From contig JACPVI010000025.1 in the NCBI GenBank assembly GCA_016191815.1, forward strand, positions 1 through 64,000: DNA of 64,000 nucleotides, read 5' to 3'. Every line of letters starts with the position of its first letter. The stretch's first letter is position 1. Positions 43,050-52,886 of the stretch are shown here, in pieces. The notes beneath the pieces were generated by a model. It ran no database searches, was not told the origin of the DNA, and saw only the letters and a program-made list of their open reading frames with translations. The translations under genes and the position numbers were made by a program. The DNA is from Myxococcales bacterium (GTDB lineage: Bacteria; Myxococcota; Myxococcia; Myxococcales; Myxococcaceae).

Positions 43050-44236
43050 ACCACGGCACCGTGCGGCGCATCCTGGTGGTGGACGACAACCACGCCATCC
43101 ATGACGATTTCCGCAAGATCCTCACCCTCGGCTTCAAGGGAGAGCCATCGCTGGAGGACGCGGAGCGAGAGCTGTTCTCCGACGGCGAGCGGGGCCACGA
43201 GCCTCGCGTCACCTTCCAGATCGACTCCGCCTACCAGGGGAAGGACGCGGTGGAGCTGGTGCTCAAGGCCGCGGAAGCCAGCGAGCCGTACGAGATGGCC
43301 TTCGTGGACATCCGGATGCCTCCGGGGTGGGACGGGGTGGAGACGGTGGCCCGCATCTGGGAGCGCTACCCGGATCTGGAGGTCGTCGTCTGCACCGCGC
43401 TCTCGGACTACTCCTGGGAGCAAATGGTCGGGGTGCTGGGGCACAGCGACCGGCTGCTGATCCTGAAAAAGCCCTTCGACAACATCGAGGTGCGCCAGCT
43501 CGCCTACGCCCTCACCGAGAAGTGGCGCCTGCGCACCGATGCGCTCAGGACGGTCGGCGAGCTGCAGGCGATGCTGGGCGAAATCGTCTCCACCCTGCCC
43601 AACCGCTCGGAGTTCGAGTCGGCCGGGCCCAGGGTCGGCAACGGGGTGCTGGAGCGGATGCGCTCCGCGCTCCACGCCCTCAACACCCAGCTCGTGCAGC
43701 GCGCCCAGGAGAGTGAGCAGCGGGCCCAGCGCGACGGCCTCACCGCGCTGTACAACCGGGCCTACCTGGACCTGCAGCTCACCGTGGAATTCGAACGGGC
43801 GCGCAGGACAGGCCAGCCGCTGAGCTTGCTCTTCTGCGACCTGGACCACTTCAAGGAAGTGAACGACACCTTCGGCCACCGGGCTGGGGACGAGGTGCTG
43901 GTCGCGGTGGCGAACGTGCTCCGCTCCTCAGTCCGGGAGCCGGACTTGGTGGCCCGCTACGGCGGAGAGGAATTCGTGTGCCTCTTGCCTGGAACTGGCG
44001 CGGCGCAGGCCGAGAAGGTGGGCCAGCGCCTGCGGGAGTCGGTCGGCTCTCAGGTCGTCGCAGGGGGCAAGGAGAGAGTGACCGTCTCGCTCGGCTGCGC
44101 GACCCTGGAGCCCGGCCGGACGTTCGCGTCGCCGAGGGAGATGCTCGAGGCGGCTGACCGATGCCTCTATGCCGCCAAGCGCGGAGGCCGAAACCGGGTG
44201 GTCACTCTCGGTGCGCCATCGCAACAGGAGGGGTGA
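43046..44236 (+). CDS. response regulator with diguanylate cyclase (GGDEF) output
   Basis: A 396-residue protein. The receiver domain (1-~160) has the phospho-acceptor Asp88 in FVDIRMPPGWDG and a ~20-residue insert after its first helix. A linker with a coiled-coil follows. The GGDEF domain has the active motif GGEEF (306-310) and an RxxD inhibitory site (297-300) exactly five residues before it. Prediction: phosphorylation by the coupled kinase raises c-di-GMP, with product inhibition. Two PilZ proteins in the window could read the signal (inference). Confidence 0.93.
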   Translation: MNHGTVRRILVVDDNHAIHDDFRKILTLGFKGEPSLEDAERELFSDGERGHEPRVTFQIDSAYQGKDAVELVLKAAEASEPYEMAFVDIRMPPGWDGVETVARIWERYPDLEVVVCTALSDYSWEQMVGVLGHSDRLLILKKPFDNIEVRQLAYALTEKWRLRTDALRTVGELQAMLGEIVSTLPNRSEFESAGPRVGNGVLERMRSALHALNTQLVQRAQESEQRAQRDGLTALYNRAYLDLQLTVEFERARRTGQPLSLLFCDLDHFKEVNDTFGHRAGDEVLVAVANVLRSSVREPDLVARYGGEEFVCLLPGTGAAQAEKVGQRLRESVGSQVVAGGKERVTVSLGCATLEPGRTFASPREMLEAADRCLYAAKRGGRNRVVTLGAPSQQEG

Positions 44237-44412
44237 CGGCACGCCCAGCGGTCGCCCGGCTGCCCGGGGAGCGTCCGGGCGAGAGGAACCCGCTCCTGTC
44301 GGGGCCAGGGGCCTTCGCGCCCGTCCCGAGCCACGGCCAGGGCCCATGTTGACGGGAGGGCGCCCGGCGCCAACTTGCGGTCGCTCGCTCAATCACCAAC
44401 TTGAGCGTCGCC

Positions 44413-45354
44413 ATGGCGGGCGCGACCTCAGTGCGAGCCCGGCTGCGGGGTGCAGACGAGGGACTGCCCCTACGTCCGGCCGACGTGGTGATCGTCAGCT
44501 TGTGTGCTTTCGCGGTGGCCTTCCTCCTCGCCGCGGGGAGGTGGACCGATGGCTTCGCGAAGTCGGCACTCTGTTTCGGCCTGCTCGGAGTGGGGCCGGT
44601 GGTCTTCCGCGCGCTCTCGCGCAGGTTTCCGCGCAACCCGGCCTGGGACTTCGCGGCGACCTTCTGGCTCTTGCCGGTCACCATCCTCGGGCATTCCCAC
44701 CTGGGGCCGATCGTCGACGCGACGCAGCCGGAGCTGATGGACCGCTACCTCGCCCAGGCGGACCTGCACCTCTTCGGGCTCCATCCCTCCGTGGCGGCAG
44801 AGGCCATAGCGCCTGCCTGGCTCGTCGAGGCCCTGATGGCCAGCTACTACACCTACTTCCTCCTGCCGGTGTTGCTCGGGGTTTCGCTGTACGCACGGGG
44901 CGATCGCCGCGTGCTCGACGAATACGTGCTGGCGCTCTCTCTCCTCTACGGGGCGAACTTCCTGCTCTACGCGCTGGTGCCGGCGGTCGGGCCGAGGTTC
45001 TTCCTGGCGGGCGAGTTCGCCGGCCCGCTCCAGGGTGTGTACCTCACCCCCTGGCTGGACTCGCTGATGCGCCAGCCGCTCTTCATGCGGGACTGCTTTC
45101 CGTCTGGGCACACGGCGGTGGCGCTCCTGGTGCTCACCTACGCGTTCCGCCACGCGCGGAGGCTGTTCGTCCTGCTGCTTCCCCTTGGCACCGGCTTGGT
45201 GCTGGCGACGGTGGTGTGCCGGTTCCACTACGCGGTGGACCTGCTGGCGGCGATCCCTCTGGTAGCCGCCTGCCTGAGCGTGGCGGCCATGATGCGGCCC
45301 CGGCTCGAGCAGGCACGACTGGCCCGCACCCGGCCGGAGCCAACCCGCGCCTAA
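44413..45354 (+). CDS. PAP2-superfamily membrane phosphatase/transferase (AUR1-like)
   Basis: About 313 residues with six membrane segments. It has the PAP2 motifs RDCFPSGHTAVAL and CRFHYAVDLLA, with the catalytic His pair and Asp. The presence of VPAVGPRFF before the PSGH motif is typical of the PAP2_3 (AUR1/Ipt1-type) subfamily, whose members transfer head groups to lipids such as ceramide in fungi. Simple lipid phosphatases share these motifs. The ceramide-like block lies 6 kb away. Start: ATG 44413, or an in-frame TTG at 44401; neither has a strong ribosome site. Confidence 0.78.
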   Translation: MAGATSVRARLRGADEGLPLRPADVVIVSLCAFAVAFLLAAGRWTDGFAKSALCFGLLGVGPVVFRALSRRFPRNPAWDFAATFWLLPVTILGHSHLGPIVDATQPELMDRYLAQADLHLFGLHPSVAAEAIAPAWLVEALMASYYTYFLLPVLLGVSLYARGDRRVLDEYVLALSLLYGANFLLYALVPAVGPRFFLAGEFAGPLQGVYLTPWLDSLMRQPLFMRDCFPSGHTAVALLVLTYAFRHARRLFVLLLPLGTGLVLATVVCRFHYAVDLLAAIPLVAACLSVAAMMRPRLEQARLARTRPEPTRA

Positions 45355-45666
45355 CCTTCTGCAATGGGCGAGCTCGTCACGCCCGAGTACAGCCCGCCCG
45401 CCCGCGGTGGCACCAGGCAGCTTGGCAGAGGTTGCGGCTCGTTCGCCGGGCCTGCATCAATCCCCGCACCCTTCCCCGGGGCAGGCCGCCGGAAAGTCCT
45501 CGCCCGCGAGCGAGCCGACTTGACGCCGCGCAGGCCTGGTGCGTAGGGTGCGCGCCTCCCGTCGATCCATGGTGGACCGGCGAGCGGGCGTCCGCAGGTC
45601 CCCGCGCGGGCGCACTGCCATTCTCAAACCGGGGCAGCAACGGGCAGTAGAGGAAGAACCACTGAC
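45355..45666. promoter_or_regulatory. rpsA upstream region with promoter
   Basis: This ~310-base gap holds no gene I can support. A plausible promoter is TTGACG (45520-45525), an 18-base spacer and TAGGGT (45544-45549), followed by a ~110-base leader before rpsA. The rest is GC-rich with no evident structure. Confidence 0.5.
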
Positions 45667-47379
<1,713 letters not shown>

Positions 47380-47501
47380 CTTCCGCGCGGAGTGACATCA
47401 GTCGGAATTCCAACGCAGCCGGTCAGCACTTCAAGTAAAGTGCGGACCTGCTACGGCCCGCACCGCCAGTCAGCGGGGGCCTGGGCGCAGGTGTTCGACC
47501 G

Positions 47502-48329
47502 ATGGAACCGAACTGGCAAGCGATCGCCGAGCAAGAGCTTCGGAGGCTAGGCAGGCTCATGTCGGAGGCAGGGGCCTCGCTCGCCCGACTGGCGGAGGTG
47601 GTGGGGTTGCTCGATGGCGGCCTGCCGTCCCAGAGGGGCTCGGAGCAGGATCTCGAGACGCTTTCGCAAGCGGCCCTCCGGCTGCTGCTGGCTGAGCCCG
47701 ACCGCGATTGGCGGCCGGTAGAGCTGTGCCGCGCGCTCGAGGCGGCGGGGATGCAAGACGCCGCTCGTCCGGGGGTGCATGCGCGCCTGCTCGCCCGGCT
47801 GAGGGCCAAGAATGCCGTGGTCTACGGCATTCACGGGCGGTTCCGCGCGCGCCCAGGGCTCGCCGGAAGCGACCTCTCCGCCGGCGCGCCCCTGCTTTTG
47901 GAGCGGCCGCCGGACCGCGACTGGGACGCGATCACCGAGGCGGCCGTCCGGCTGCTCCGCGCCGAGCCGGGGCGGGTCTGGAGACCGGCGGAGCTTTCCC
48001 GGGCGGTGGCCGAGACCGGGGTCGAGGTGATCCAACTCCGTGGGCTGCACTTTGGCCTGTTGCCGCGGCTCCGGGCGCTGGGGGTGATCCAGGATGCGGC
48101 TGGTGGGTTCCAGCTCTCCACCCAAGGAAGCCCTCAGAGCTCGCCGGTGGCCGCACGGCCGCCCATCATCCGCCGCCGCGGCGAGACCGAGGCCGGCCCG
48201 GGTGAAGAGGTGGGAAAGACGGCGGCTCCCGAAGCTCTGCCGGAATCCTCGGTCGCCGCACCCGAGGCGCCGGCGCCGTCCTTCGCCGCAGACGGGCCGG
48301 GCCCCGACCGCGAAGAGGGAAGCGCCTGA
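47502..48329 (+). CDS. hypothetical protein with two winged-helix-like repeats
   Basis: A 275-residue protein. After a short coiled-coil (residues 5-35), two ~70-residue repeats follow. Each has the pattern ALRLLLAEPDRDWRPVELCR / AVRLLRAEPGRVWRPAELSR, then a LLARLRAK / LLPRLRAL helix and a basic wing-like turn. This resembles a tandem winged helix-turn-helix, so DNA or RNA binding is likely. The C-terminal ~80 residues are Pro/Ala/Glu-rich and probably disordered. Family not identified. Confidence 0.6.
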   Translation: MEPNWQAIAEQELRRLGRLMSEAGASLARLAEVVGLLDGGLPSQRGSEQDLETLSQAALRLLLAEPDRDWRPVELCRALEAAGMQDAARPGVHARLLARLRAKNAVVYGIHGRFRARPGLAGSDLSAGAPLLLERPPDRDWDAITEAAVRLLRAEPGRVWRPAELSRAVAETGVEVIQLRGLHFGLLPRLRALGVIQDAAGGFQLSTQGSPQSSPVAARPPIIRRRGETEAGPGEEVGKTAAPEALPESSVAAPEAPAPSFAADGPGPDREEGSA

Positions 48330-48336
48330 AGGTTTA

Positions 48337-48396
48337 CTCTCCCGAGCCGCGGGAGAGGGCCAGGGTGAGGGCGAACCCCTCTGTAGCGCAGGGGTG
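48337..48396. repeat. REP-like double hairpin
   Basis: CTCTCCCG (48337-48344) pairs with CGGGAGAG (48350-48357). It is followed by AGGGCCAGGGTGAGGG and a second small stem, ACCCCT with AGGGGT. A related element with the same AGGGTGAG core lies at 54294-54334. These look like copies of a short interspersed palindromic repeat. Confidence 0.5.
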
Positions 48397-48491
48397 AGCA
48401 CTGACTCGTCCCGGGGACACAGTGCGCTTGACCCTTTGGGGGTTTGCCGGGATAAGGCGAGGTCGTTATTCGCCCCTCGAGGAGGATCTCC

Positions 48492-49670
48492 ATGGCTCGC
48501 GAAGTCGTGATCGTTGGAGCGGCCCGCACGCCGGTGGGCTCGTTTTTGGGCGCCCTCTCCTCGCTCACCGCTCCCCAGCTCGGAGCCGTCGCGATCAAGG
48601 CGGCGCTGGAGCGGTCGGGCGTCTCGCCCGAGAAGGTCGACGAGGTGGTGATGGGGTGCGTGCTCCAGGGGGGGGTCGGTCAGGCACCGGCCCGGCAAGC
48701 GGCGGTCTACGCCGGCGTCCCGCACTCGGTCCCGGCGGTCACCTTGAACAAGGTGTGCGGCTCGGGCCTCAAGGCGGTGATCGCCGGCGCGCAGGCGATC
48801 GCCCTGGGCGACGCGGAGGTGGTGGTGGCGGGCGGGATGGAGTCGATGAGCAACGCCCCCTACCTCAGCCACTCCCTGCGCGGCGGCGCCCGCATGGGTC
48901 ACGTCGAGCTCAAGGACGCGATGATCCTCGACGGGCTGTGGGACGTGTACGACCAGATCCACATGGGCAGTTGCGCCGAGGCGTGCGCGACCCAGTTCGG
49001 CATCAGCCGCGCCTCGCAGGACGAATACGCGGTGGAGTCCACCCGCCGCGCCATCCGCGCCCAGCAGGAGGGGGCCTTCGCCGCGGAGATCGTCCCGGTG
49101 AGCGTGCCGCAGAAGAAGGGCGAGCCTTTGGCGGTGAGCGAGGACGAAGGCCCCAAGCTCGCGAAGCCGGAGAAGATTCCCTCGCTCAAGCCGGCCTTCA
49201 AGAAGGACGGGACGGTGACTGCCGGCAACGCCTCGTCGATCAACGACGGCGCGGCAGCGGTGGTGCTGATGAGCGCGGAGCGGGCCAAGGCGGAGGGCCG
49301 GACGGTGCTCGGGCGGATCGCCGGCCACGCCGGGACGGCCAGAAAGCCGGTGGAGTTCACCATCGCGCCCGCCGACGCGATCAACCGGCTGATGCAAAGG
49401 GTGAAGCTCAGCTCTGCCGAGGTGGACCTCTGGGAGATCAACGAGGCCTTTGCGGTGGTGTCGCTCGCCAACAACCAGCTCCTCAAGCTGGACCGGTCGA
49501 AGGTGAACGTCCGCGGCGGGGCGGTGGTGCTCGGCCACCCGATCGGCGCTTCGGGGGCGCGGATCCTGGTGACGCTCCTCTACGCGATGAAGGACCTCGG
49601 CAAGCGGCGCGGGGTGGCGTCCTTGTGCATCGGCGGCGGCGAGGGCATCGCGCTGATGGTCGAACGCTGA
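48492..49670 (+). CDS. acetyl-CoA acetyltransferase (thiolase)
   Basis: A 392-residue thiolase of the biosynthetic/degradative acetoacetyl-CoA type. It has the acyl-binding Cys in NKVCGSGLKAV (~90), the INEAFAVVSL His/Asn region and the second active-site motif near the C-terminus with GHPIGASGARI, ending in CIGGGEGIALMVER. The reaction interconverts two acetyl-CoA and acetoacetyl-CoA. It is followed by both CoA-transferase subunits, so the trio handles acetoacetate/ketone-body use. GAGGAGGATCTCC precedes the ATG. Confidence 0.94.
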   Translation: MAREVVIVGAARTPVGSFLGALSSLTAPQLGAVAIKAALERSGVSPEKVDEVVMGCVLQGGVGQAPARQAAVYAGVPHSVPAVTLNKVCGSGLKAVIAGAQAIALGDAEVVVAGGMESMSNAPYLSHSLRGGARMGHVELKDAMILDGLWDVYDQIHMGSCAEACATQFGISRASQDEYAVESTRRAIRAQQEGAFAAEIVPVSVPQKKGEPLAVSEDEGPKLAKPEKIPSLKPAFKKDGTVTAGNASSINDGAAAVVLMSAERAKAEGRTVLGRIAGHAGTARKPVEFTIAPADAINRLMQRVKLSSAEVDLWEINEAFAVVSLANNQLLKLDRSKVNVRGGAVVLGHPIGASGARILVTLLYAMKDLGKRRGVASLCIGGGEGIALMVER

Positions 49671-49706
49671 GGGCGGCGCGGGCCTGTCAGCCTTCCCGGA
49701 GGATCC

Positions 49707-50405
49707 ATGAACAAGGTGGTCGCCAGCGCGGACGAGGCGGTCAAGGACATCCAGGACGGAGCGGTGATCATGTCCGGGGGCTTCGGCCTCTGCGGCAACC
49801 CGGAGAACCTGATCGCCGCCCTTCATCGAAAGAAGGTGAAGGACCTCACCATCATCTCCAACAACTGCGGCACCACCGAGCTGGGGCTGGGGGTGCTCCT
49901 CAAGGCGCTGCAGGTCAAGAAGATGGTGGCCAGCTACGTGGGAGAGAACAAGGAGTTCGAGCGGCAGTTCCTCTCCGGCGAGCTGGAGGTGGAGCTGAAC
50001 CCCCAGGGCACCCTCGCCGAGCGGATCCGCGCCGGGGGCTGCGGAATCGGAGGCTTCTTCACTCCCACCGGGGTGGGGACGCAGATCGCCCAGGGCAAGG
50101 AGGTGCGCCGAATCGGCGGCCGCGAGTACGTGCTCGAGCTGCCGCTCAAGGCCGACTTCGCCCTGGTCCGCGCCCACAAGGGCGATCGCTGGGGAAACCT
50201 CGTGTTCCGCAAGGCGGCGCGGAACTTCTCCCCGCTGATGTGCATGGCGGCCGAGGTGACCATCGCCGAGGTGGAGAACCTGGTCGAGGTCGGCCAGCTC
50301 GACCCCGACGAGATCCACGTGCCGTCGATCTTCGTAAAGCGAGTGGTCCAGGGACGCGAGTACCAGAGGTGGATCGAAAAGCGCACCGTCCGCAAGCGGG
50401 GCTAG
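49707..50405 (+). CDS. scoA: 3-oxoacid CoA-transferase subunit A
   Basis: A 232-residue subunit with the family motifs MSGGFGLCGNPENLI near the N-terminus and GGCGIGGFFTPTGVGT near 110-125. With subunit B it moves CoA between succinyl-CoA or acetyl-CoA and acetoacetate. The gene ends 9 bases before subunit B. The succinyl type (SCOT) fits the sequence best, but the acetyl-CoA type (AtoD) cannot be excluded. Confidence 0.93.
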   Translation: MNKVVASADEAVKDIQDGAVIMSGGFGLCGNPENLIAALHRKKVKDLTIISNNCGTTELGLGVLLKALQVKKMVASYVGENKEFERQFLSGELEVELNPQGTLAERIRAGGCGIGGFFTPTGVGTQIAQGKEVRRIGGREYVLELPLKADFALVRAHKGDRWGNLVFRKAARNFSPLMCMAAEVTIAEVENLVEVGQLDPDEIHVPSIFVKRVVQGREYQRWIEKRTVRKRG

Positions 50406-50414
50406 GGAGGACCA

Positions 50415-51071
50415 ATGCCACTGACCCGAGAGCAGATCGCCCAGCGGGTGGCCCAGGAGCTGCGCGACGGCTACTACGTCAACCTGGGCATCGGGATGCC
50501 CACCCTGGTGGCGAACTACATCCCCGAAAGGATGGACATCTTGCTCCACTCGGAGAACGGCCTGCTCGGGATCGGTCCCTGGCCCTACGAGGGCGAGGAG
50601 GATCCCGATCTGATCAACGCCGGCAAGGAGACGGTCACCGAGGCCAAGGGCGCCAGCTACTTCGACTCGGCGCTCTCCTTCGGGATGATCCGCGGCGGCC
50701 ACGTGGACATGGCGGTGCTGGGCGCGATGGAGGTGAGCGCCCAGGGAGATCTCGCCAACTGGATGATCCCCGGCAAGATGGTGAAGGGGATGGGCGGGGC
50801 GATGGACCTCGCCATCGGCGCCAAGCGCGTCTACGCGATGATGGAGCACGCCACCAAGGAGCGGAAGCCGAAGATCCTCAATTCCTGCACGCTGCCCCTC
50901 ACCGGCAAGAGTTGTGTCCACTTCATCGTCACCGACTACGCCCTCCTCGAGGTGGCGCCTTCCGGCTTGGTGCTCCGCGAGGTTGCACCCGGAGTGACCG
51001 CGGAGGAGGTCCAGAGGCTCACCGAGCCGCGCCTCGCGGTGTCGAAAGAGCTGCGGGAGATGAGGTTTTGA
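50415..51071 (+). CDS. scoB: 3-oxoacid CoA-transferase subunit B
   Basis: A 218-residue subunit with the catalytic Glu in [11 protein letters not shown], the [16 protein letters not shown]-terminal segment and a [19 protein letters not shown] loop. It forms the CoA-glutamyl intermediate and works with subunit A. GGGAGG lies 6 bases before the ATG. Last gene of the thiolase/CoA-transferase trio. Confidence 0.94.
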   Translation: MPLTREQIAQRVAQELRDGYYVNLGIGMPTLVANYIPERMDILLHSENGLLGIGPWPYEGEEDPDLINAGKETVTEAKGASYFDSALSFGMIRGGHVDMAVLGAMEVSAQGDLANWMIPGKMVKGMGGAMDLAIGAKRVYAMMEHATKERKPKILNSCTLPLTGKSCVHFIVTDYALLEVAPSGLVLREVAPGVTAEEVQRLTEPRLAVSKELREMRF

Positions 51072-51136
51072 AGAAGTTGCTATAGTCCGTCCGCTCAACT
51101 GGCGGCCGGGTGAAGGCCGGCCTCGTGGAGGAGCTC

Positions 51137-51523
51137 ATGGGCGAGAGGGTGGACAACTCGAAGCGCCCCCGGCGAGCCGACAGGCTGCAGCACGAGCTGC
51201 TCGTCGCCTACCGGACCGTCGACGGGTTCATCACCGACTGGGCGGTGAACATCTCCCGGGGCGGGATCTTCATCAACACGCGGAACCCGCTCTCGGTGGG
51301 GACCACGGTGAGGCTGATCATCTCCCTGCCGGACACCGCCTTCCCCTTCGACCTGTGCGGCCGCGTTACGCGGGTCAACGAGGTGGACAACCCGAGCAAC
51401 CAGGTGCCGGGGATGGGTATCGAGTTCATCGACGTGGACGAGGAGAAGCGCGCCCGCATCGAGCGCTTCGTCGAGCGGCTGCGCAAGGAGCTCCCGGACC
51501 ACATGGCGCCGGTGAAGAAGTAG
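51137..51523 (+). CDS. PilZ-domain protein, Myxococcus TIGR02266-like
   Basis: A 128-residue single PilZ domain of the type expanded in myxobacteria. It has RRADR (RxxxR) near the N-terminus, the second motif NISRGG ([DN]xSxxG), a GTTVRLIISLP strand and a GMGIEFIDVDEEKRARIE end. Probably binds c-di-GMP. The ATG at 51137 is preceded by GGAGG; a GTG at 51110 would add nine residues. Confidence 0.88.
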   Translation: MGERVDNSKRPRRADRLQHELLVAYRTVDGFITDWAVNISRGGIFINTRNPLSVGTTVRLIISLPDTAFPFDLCGRVTRVNEVDNPSNQVPGMGIEFIDVDEEKRARIERFVERLRKELPDHMAPVKK

Positions 51524-51550
51524 CCGCGTCCGCTGCCGCGTTGGGTTGGC

Positions 51551-52840
51551 ATGGCGGAGCCTCTGACCGAGCTTTCCATCGAGCGCCTCTCCCAGCTCGG
51601 CGACGGCGTGGCCCACCACGAGGGCCGCACCGTCTTCGTCGAAGGGGCCCTGCCGGGCGAGCGGGTCAGGGCCGAGGTGATTGCGTCGGGGAAGGTGCTC
51701 CGCGCCGAGATCCGCGAGCTGCTCGAGCGAAGTCCGCACCGGCGGGAGCCGGCCTGCGCGCACGCTGGGCGCTGCGGGGGCTGTGACTGGCTCCACGCCA
51801 GCGAGCACCTGCAGCGGGAGGCGAAGCGCGAGATTGCCGTCTCGGCCCTGGAGCACCTGGGCGGGATCCCTCGAACCGAGCTGGAGGTGGAGGAGCCCGC
51901 GGTGTCGAAGCGGCCTTTGGGCTATCGGCGGAGGGCGGTGCTCCACTTCGAGGGGCGGGCGCTCGGGCTCTTCGGCCGCCGCTCGCACGAGCTGGTCCCG
52001 TTCGAGAGCTGCCCGGCGCTGGTCAAGAGCCTGGAGCTCTTGCCTGGCCCGCTGGGGGAAAAGCTCCAGGGCGTGGCGAAGGATGCCGAGTCGCTGACGG
52101 TGCTGGCGGAGGGATCGCAGGTGGCCTTCTCGCTGGCCCTCAAGGTCGAGGCGCAAATGCGGCACCTGCAAGCGTGCGAGCGGGCGGTGGAAGCGCTCCG
52201 GCTCCGAGGGGCGGTGGTAGTGCCACACGACGGGCAGGCGAGGCTCCTGGGAGATCCGGTGCTCAAGGCGGAGAACCCGCTGCGGCCGGAGGTGCCGCTC
52301 TACCTCCGGCCCGACCTGTTCGCCCAGGCGAACGCGGAGGCCAACCTCGCCCTCACGACTGCCGCGGCCACCCTGGTTGAGGCGCGGGAGGGGGAGAGAA
52401 TCCTCGAGCTGTACTCGGGGAACGGGAACCTGACCTTCGCGGTCGCGGGGACTGCAGGCTCGGTCTTGGCGGTGGAATCGTCGGGGCCGGCGGTGTCGTT
52501 GGCCCAGCGGAGCGCGCGAGAGGGCGGGGTGGGAAACGTGCGATTCGTGCAGGGGGACGCGGCCCAGGTCTGCCGCGGGCTGGCCGCCGAGGGACAGACG
52601 TTCGATGCCCTGCTGCTCGATCCGCCGAGGGTGGGCGCCGCGGGGGTGCAGGAGTGGGCGGCGCGGCTCGGCGTCCGCCGGGTGGTGTACGTGGCGTGCG
52701 ATCCCGCCTCGCTGGCGCGGGACGCCGCCGAGCTGGTTTCCGCCGGATTCAGGCCGCGGAAGCTTCAGCTCGTCGATCTCTTCCCCCAGACAAGGCACGT
52801 GGAGGCGGTGATGTCGCTCGAGCGGGCGGCCGAGCCTTGA
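51551..52840 (+). CDS. TrmA/RumA-family RNA uracil-5-methyltransferase
   Basis: A 429-residue enzyme. Order: TRAM domain (1-65), a 4Fe-4S-type Cys cluster (CAHAGRCGGCDW near 75-86 and a later ESCPAL), SAM-binding domain with ELYSGNGNLTF, the substrate-binding LLLDPPRVG and the nucleophile segment YVACDPASLARD. It methylates uracil C5 in rRNA or tRNA; the Fe-S cluster favours the RlmD (23S rRNA) type. Shorter than usual members by ~20 residues. The specific target cannot be told from sequence. Confidence 0.88.
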   Translation: MAEPLTELSIERLSQLGDGVAHHEGRTVFVEGALPGERVRAEVIASGKVLRAEIRELLERSPHRREPACAHAGRCGGCDWLHASEHLQREAKREIAVSALEHLGGIPRTELEVEEPAVSKRPLGYRRRAVLHFEGRALGLFGRRSHELVPFESCPALVKSLELLPGPLGEKLQGVAKDAESLTVLAEGSQVAFSLALKVEAQMRHLQACERAVEALRLRGAVVVPHDGQARLLGDPVLKAENPLRPEVPLYLRPDLFAQANAEANLALTTAAATLVEAREGERILELYSGNGNLTFAVAGTAGSVLAVESSGPAVSLAQRSAREGGVGNVRFVQGDAAQVCRGLAAEGQTFDALLLDPPRVGAAGVQEWAARLGVRRVVYVACDPASLARDAAELVSAGFRPRKLQLVDLFPQTRHVEAVMSLERAAEP

Positions 52841-52886
52841 CCTTCGAAGCCGGCCTGCTCGCCCCGTTTTTTGTAGCATCGAGGCC

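Noticed and set aside
47547-51098. Very long minus-strand open frame opposite the rpsA-downstream, thiolase and CoA-transferase genes
   Set aside because: It mirrors well-identified plus-strand genes and has the His/Leu/Asp-rich make-up typical of antisense frames in GC-rich coding DNA.
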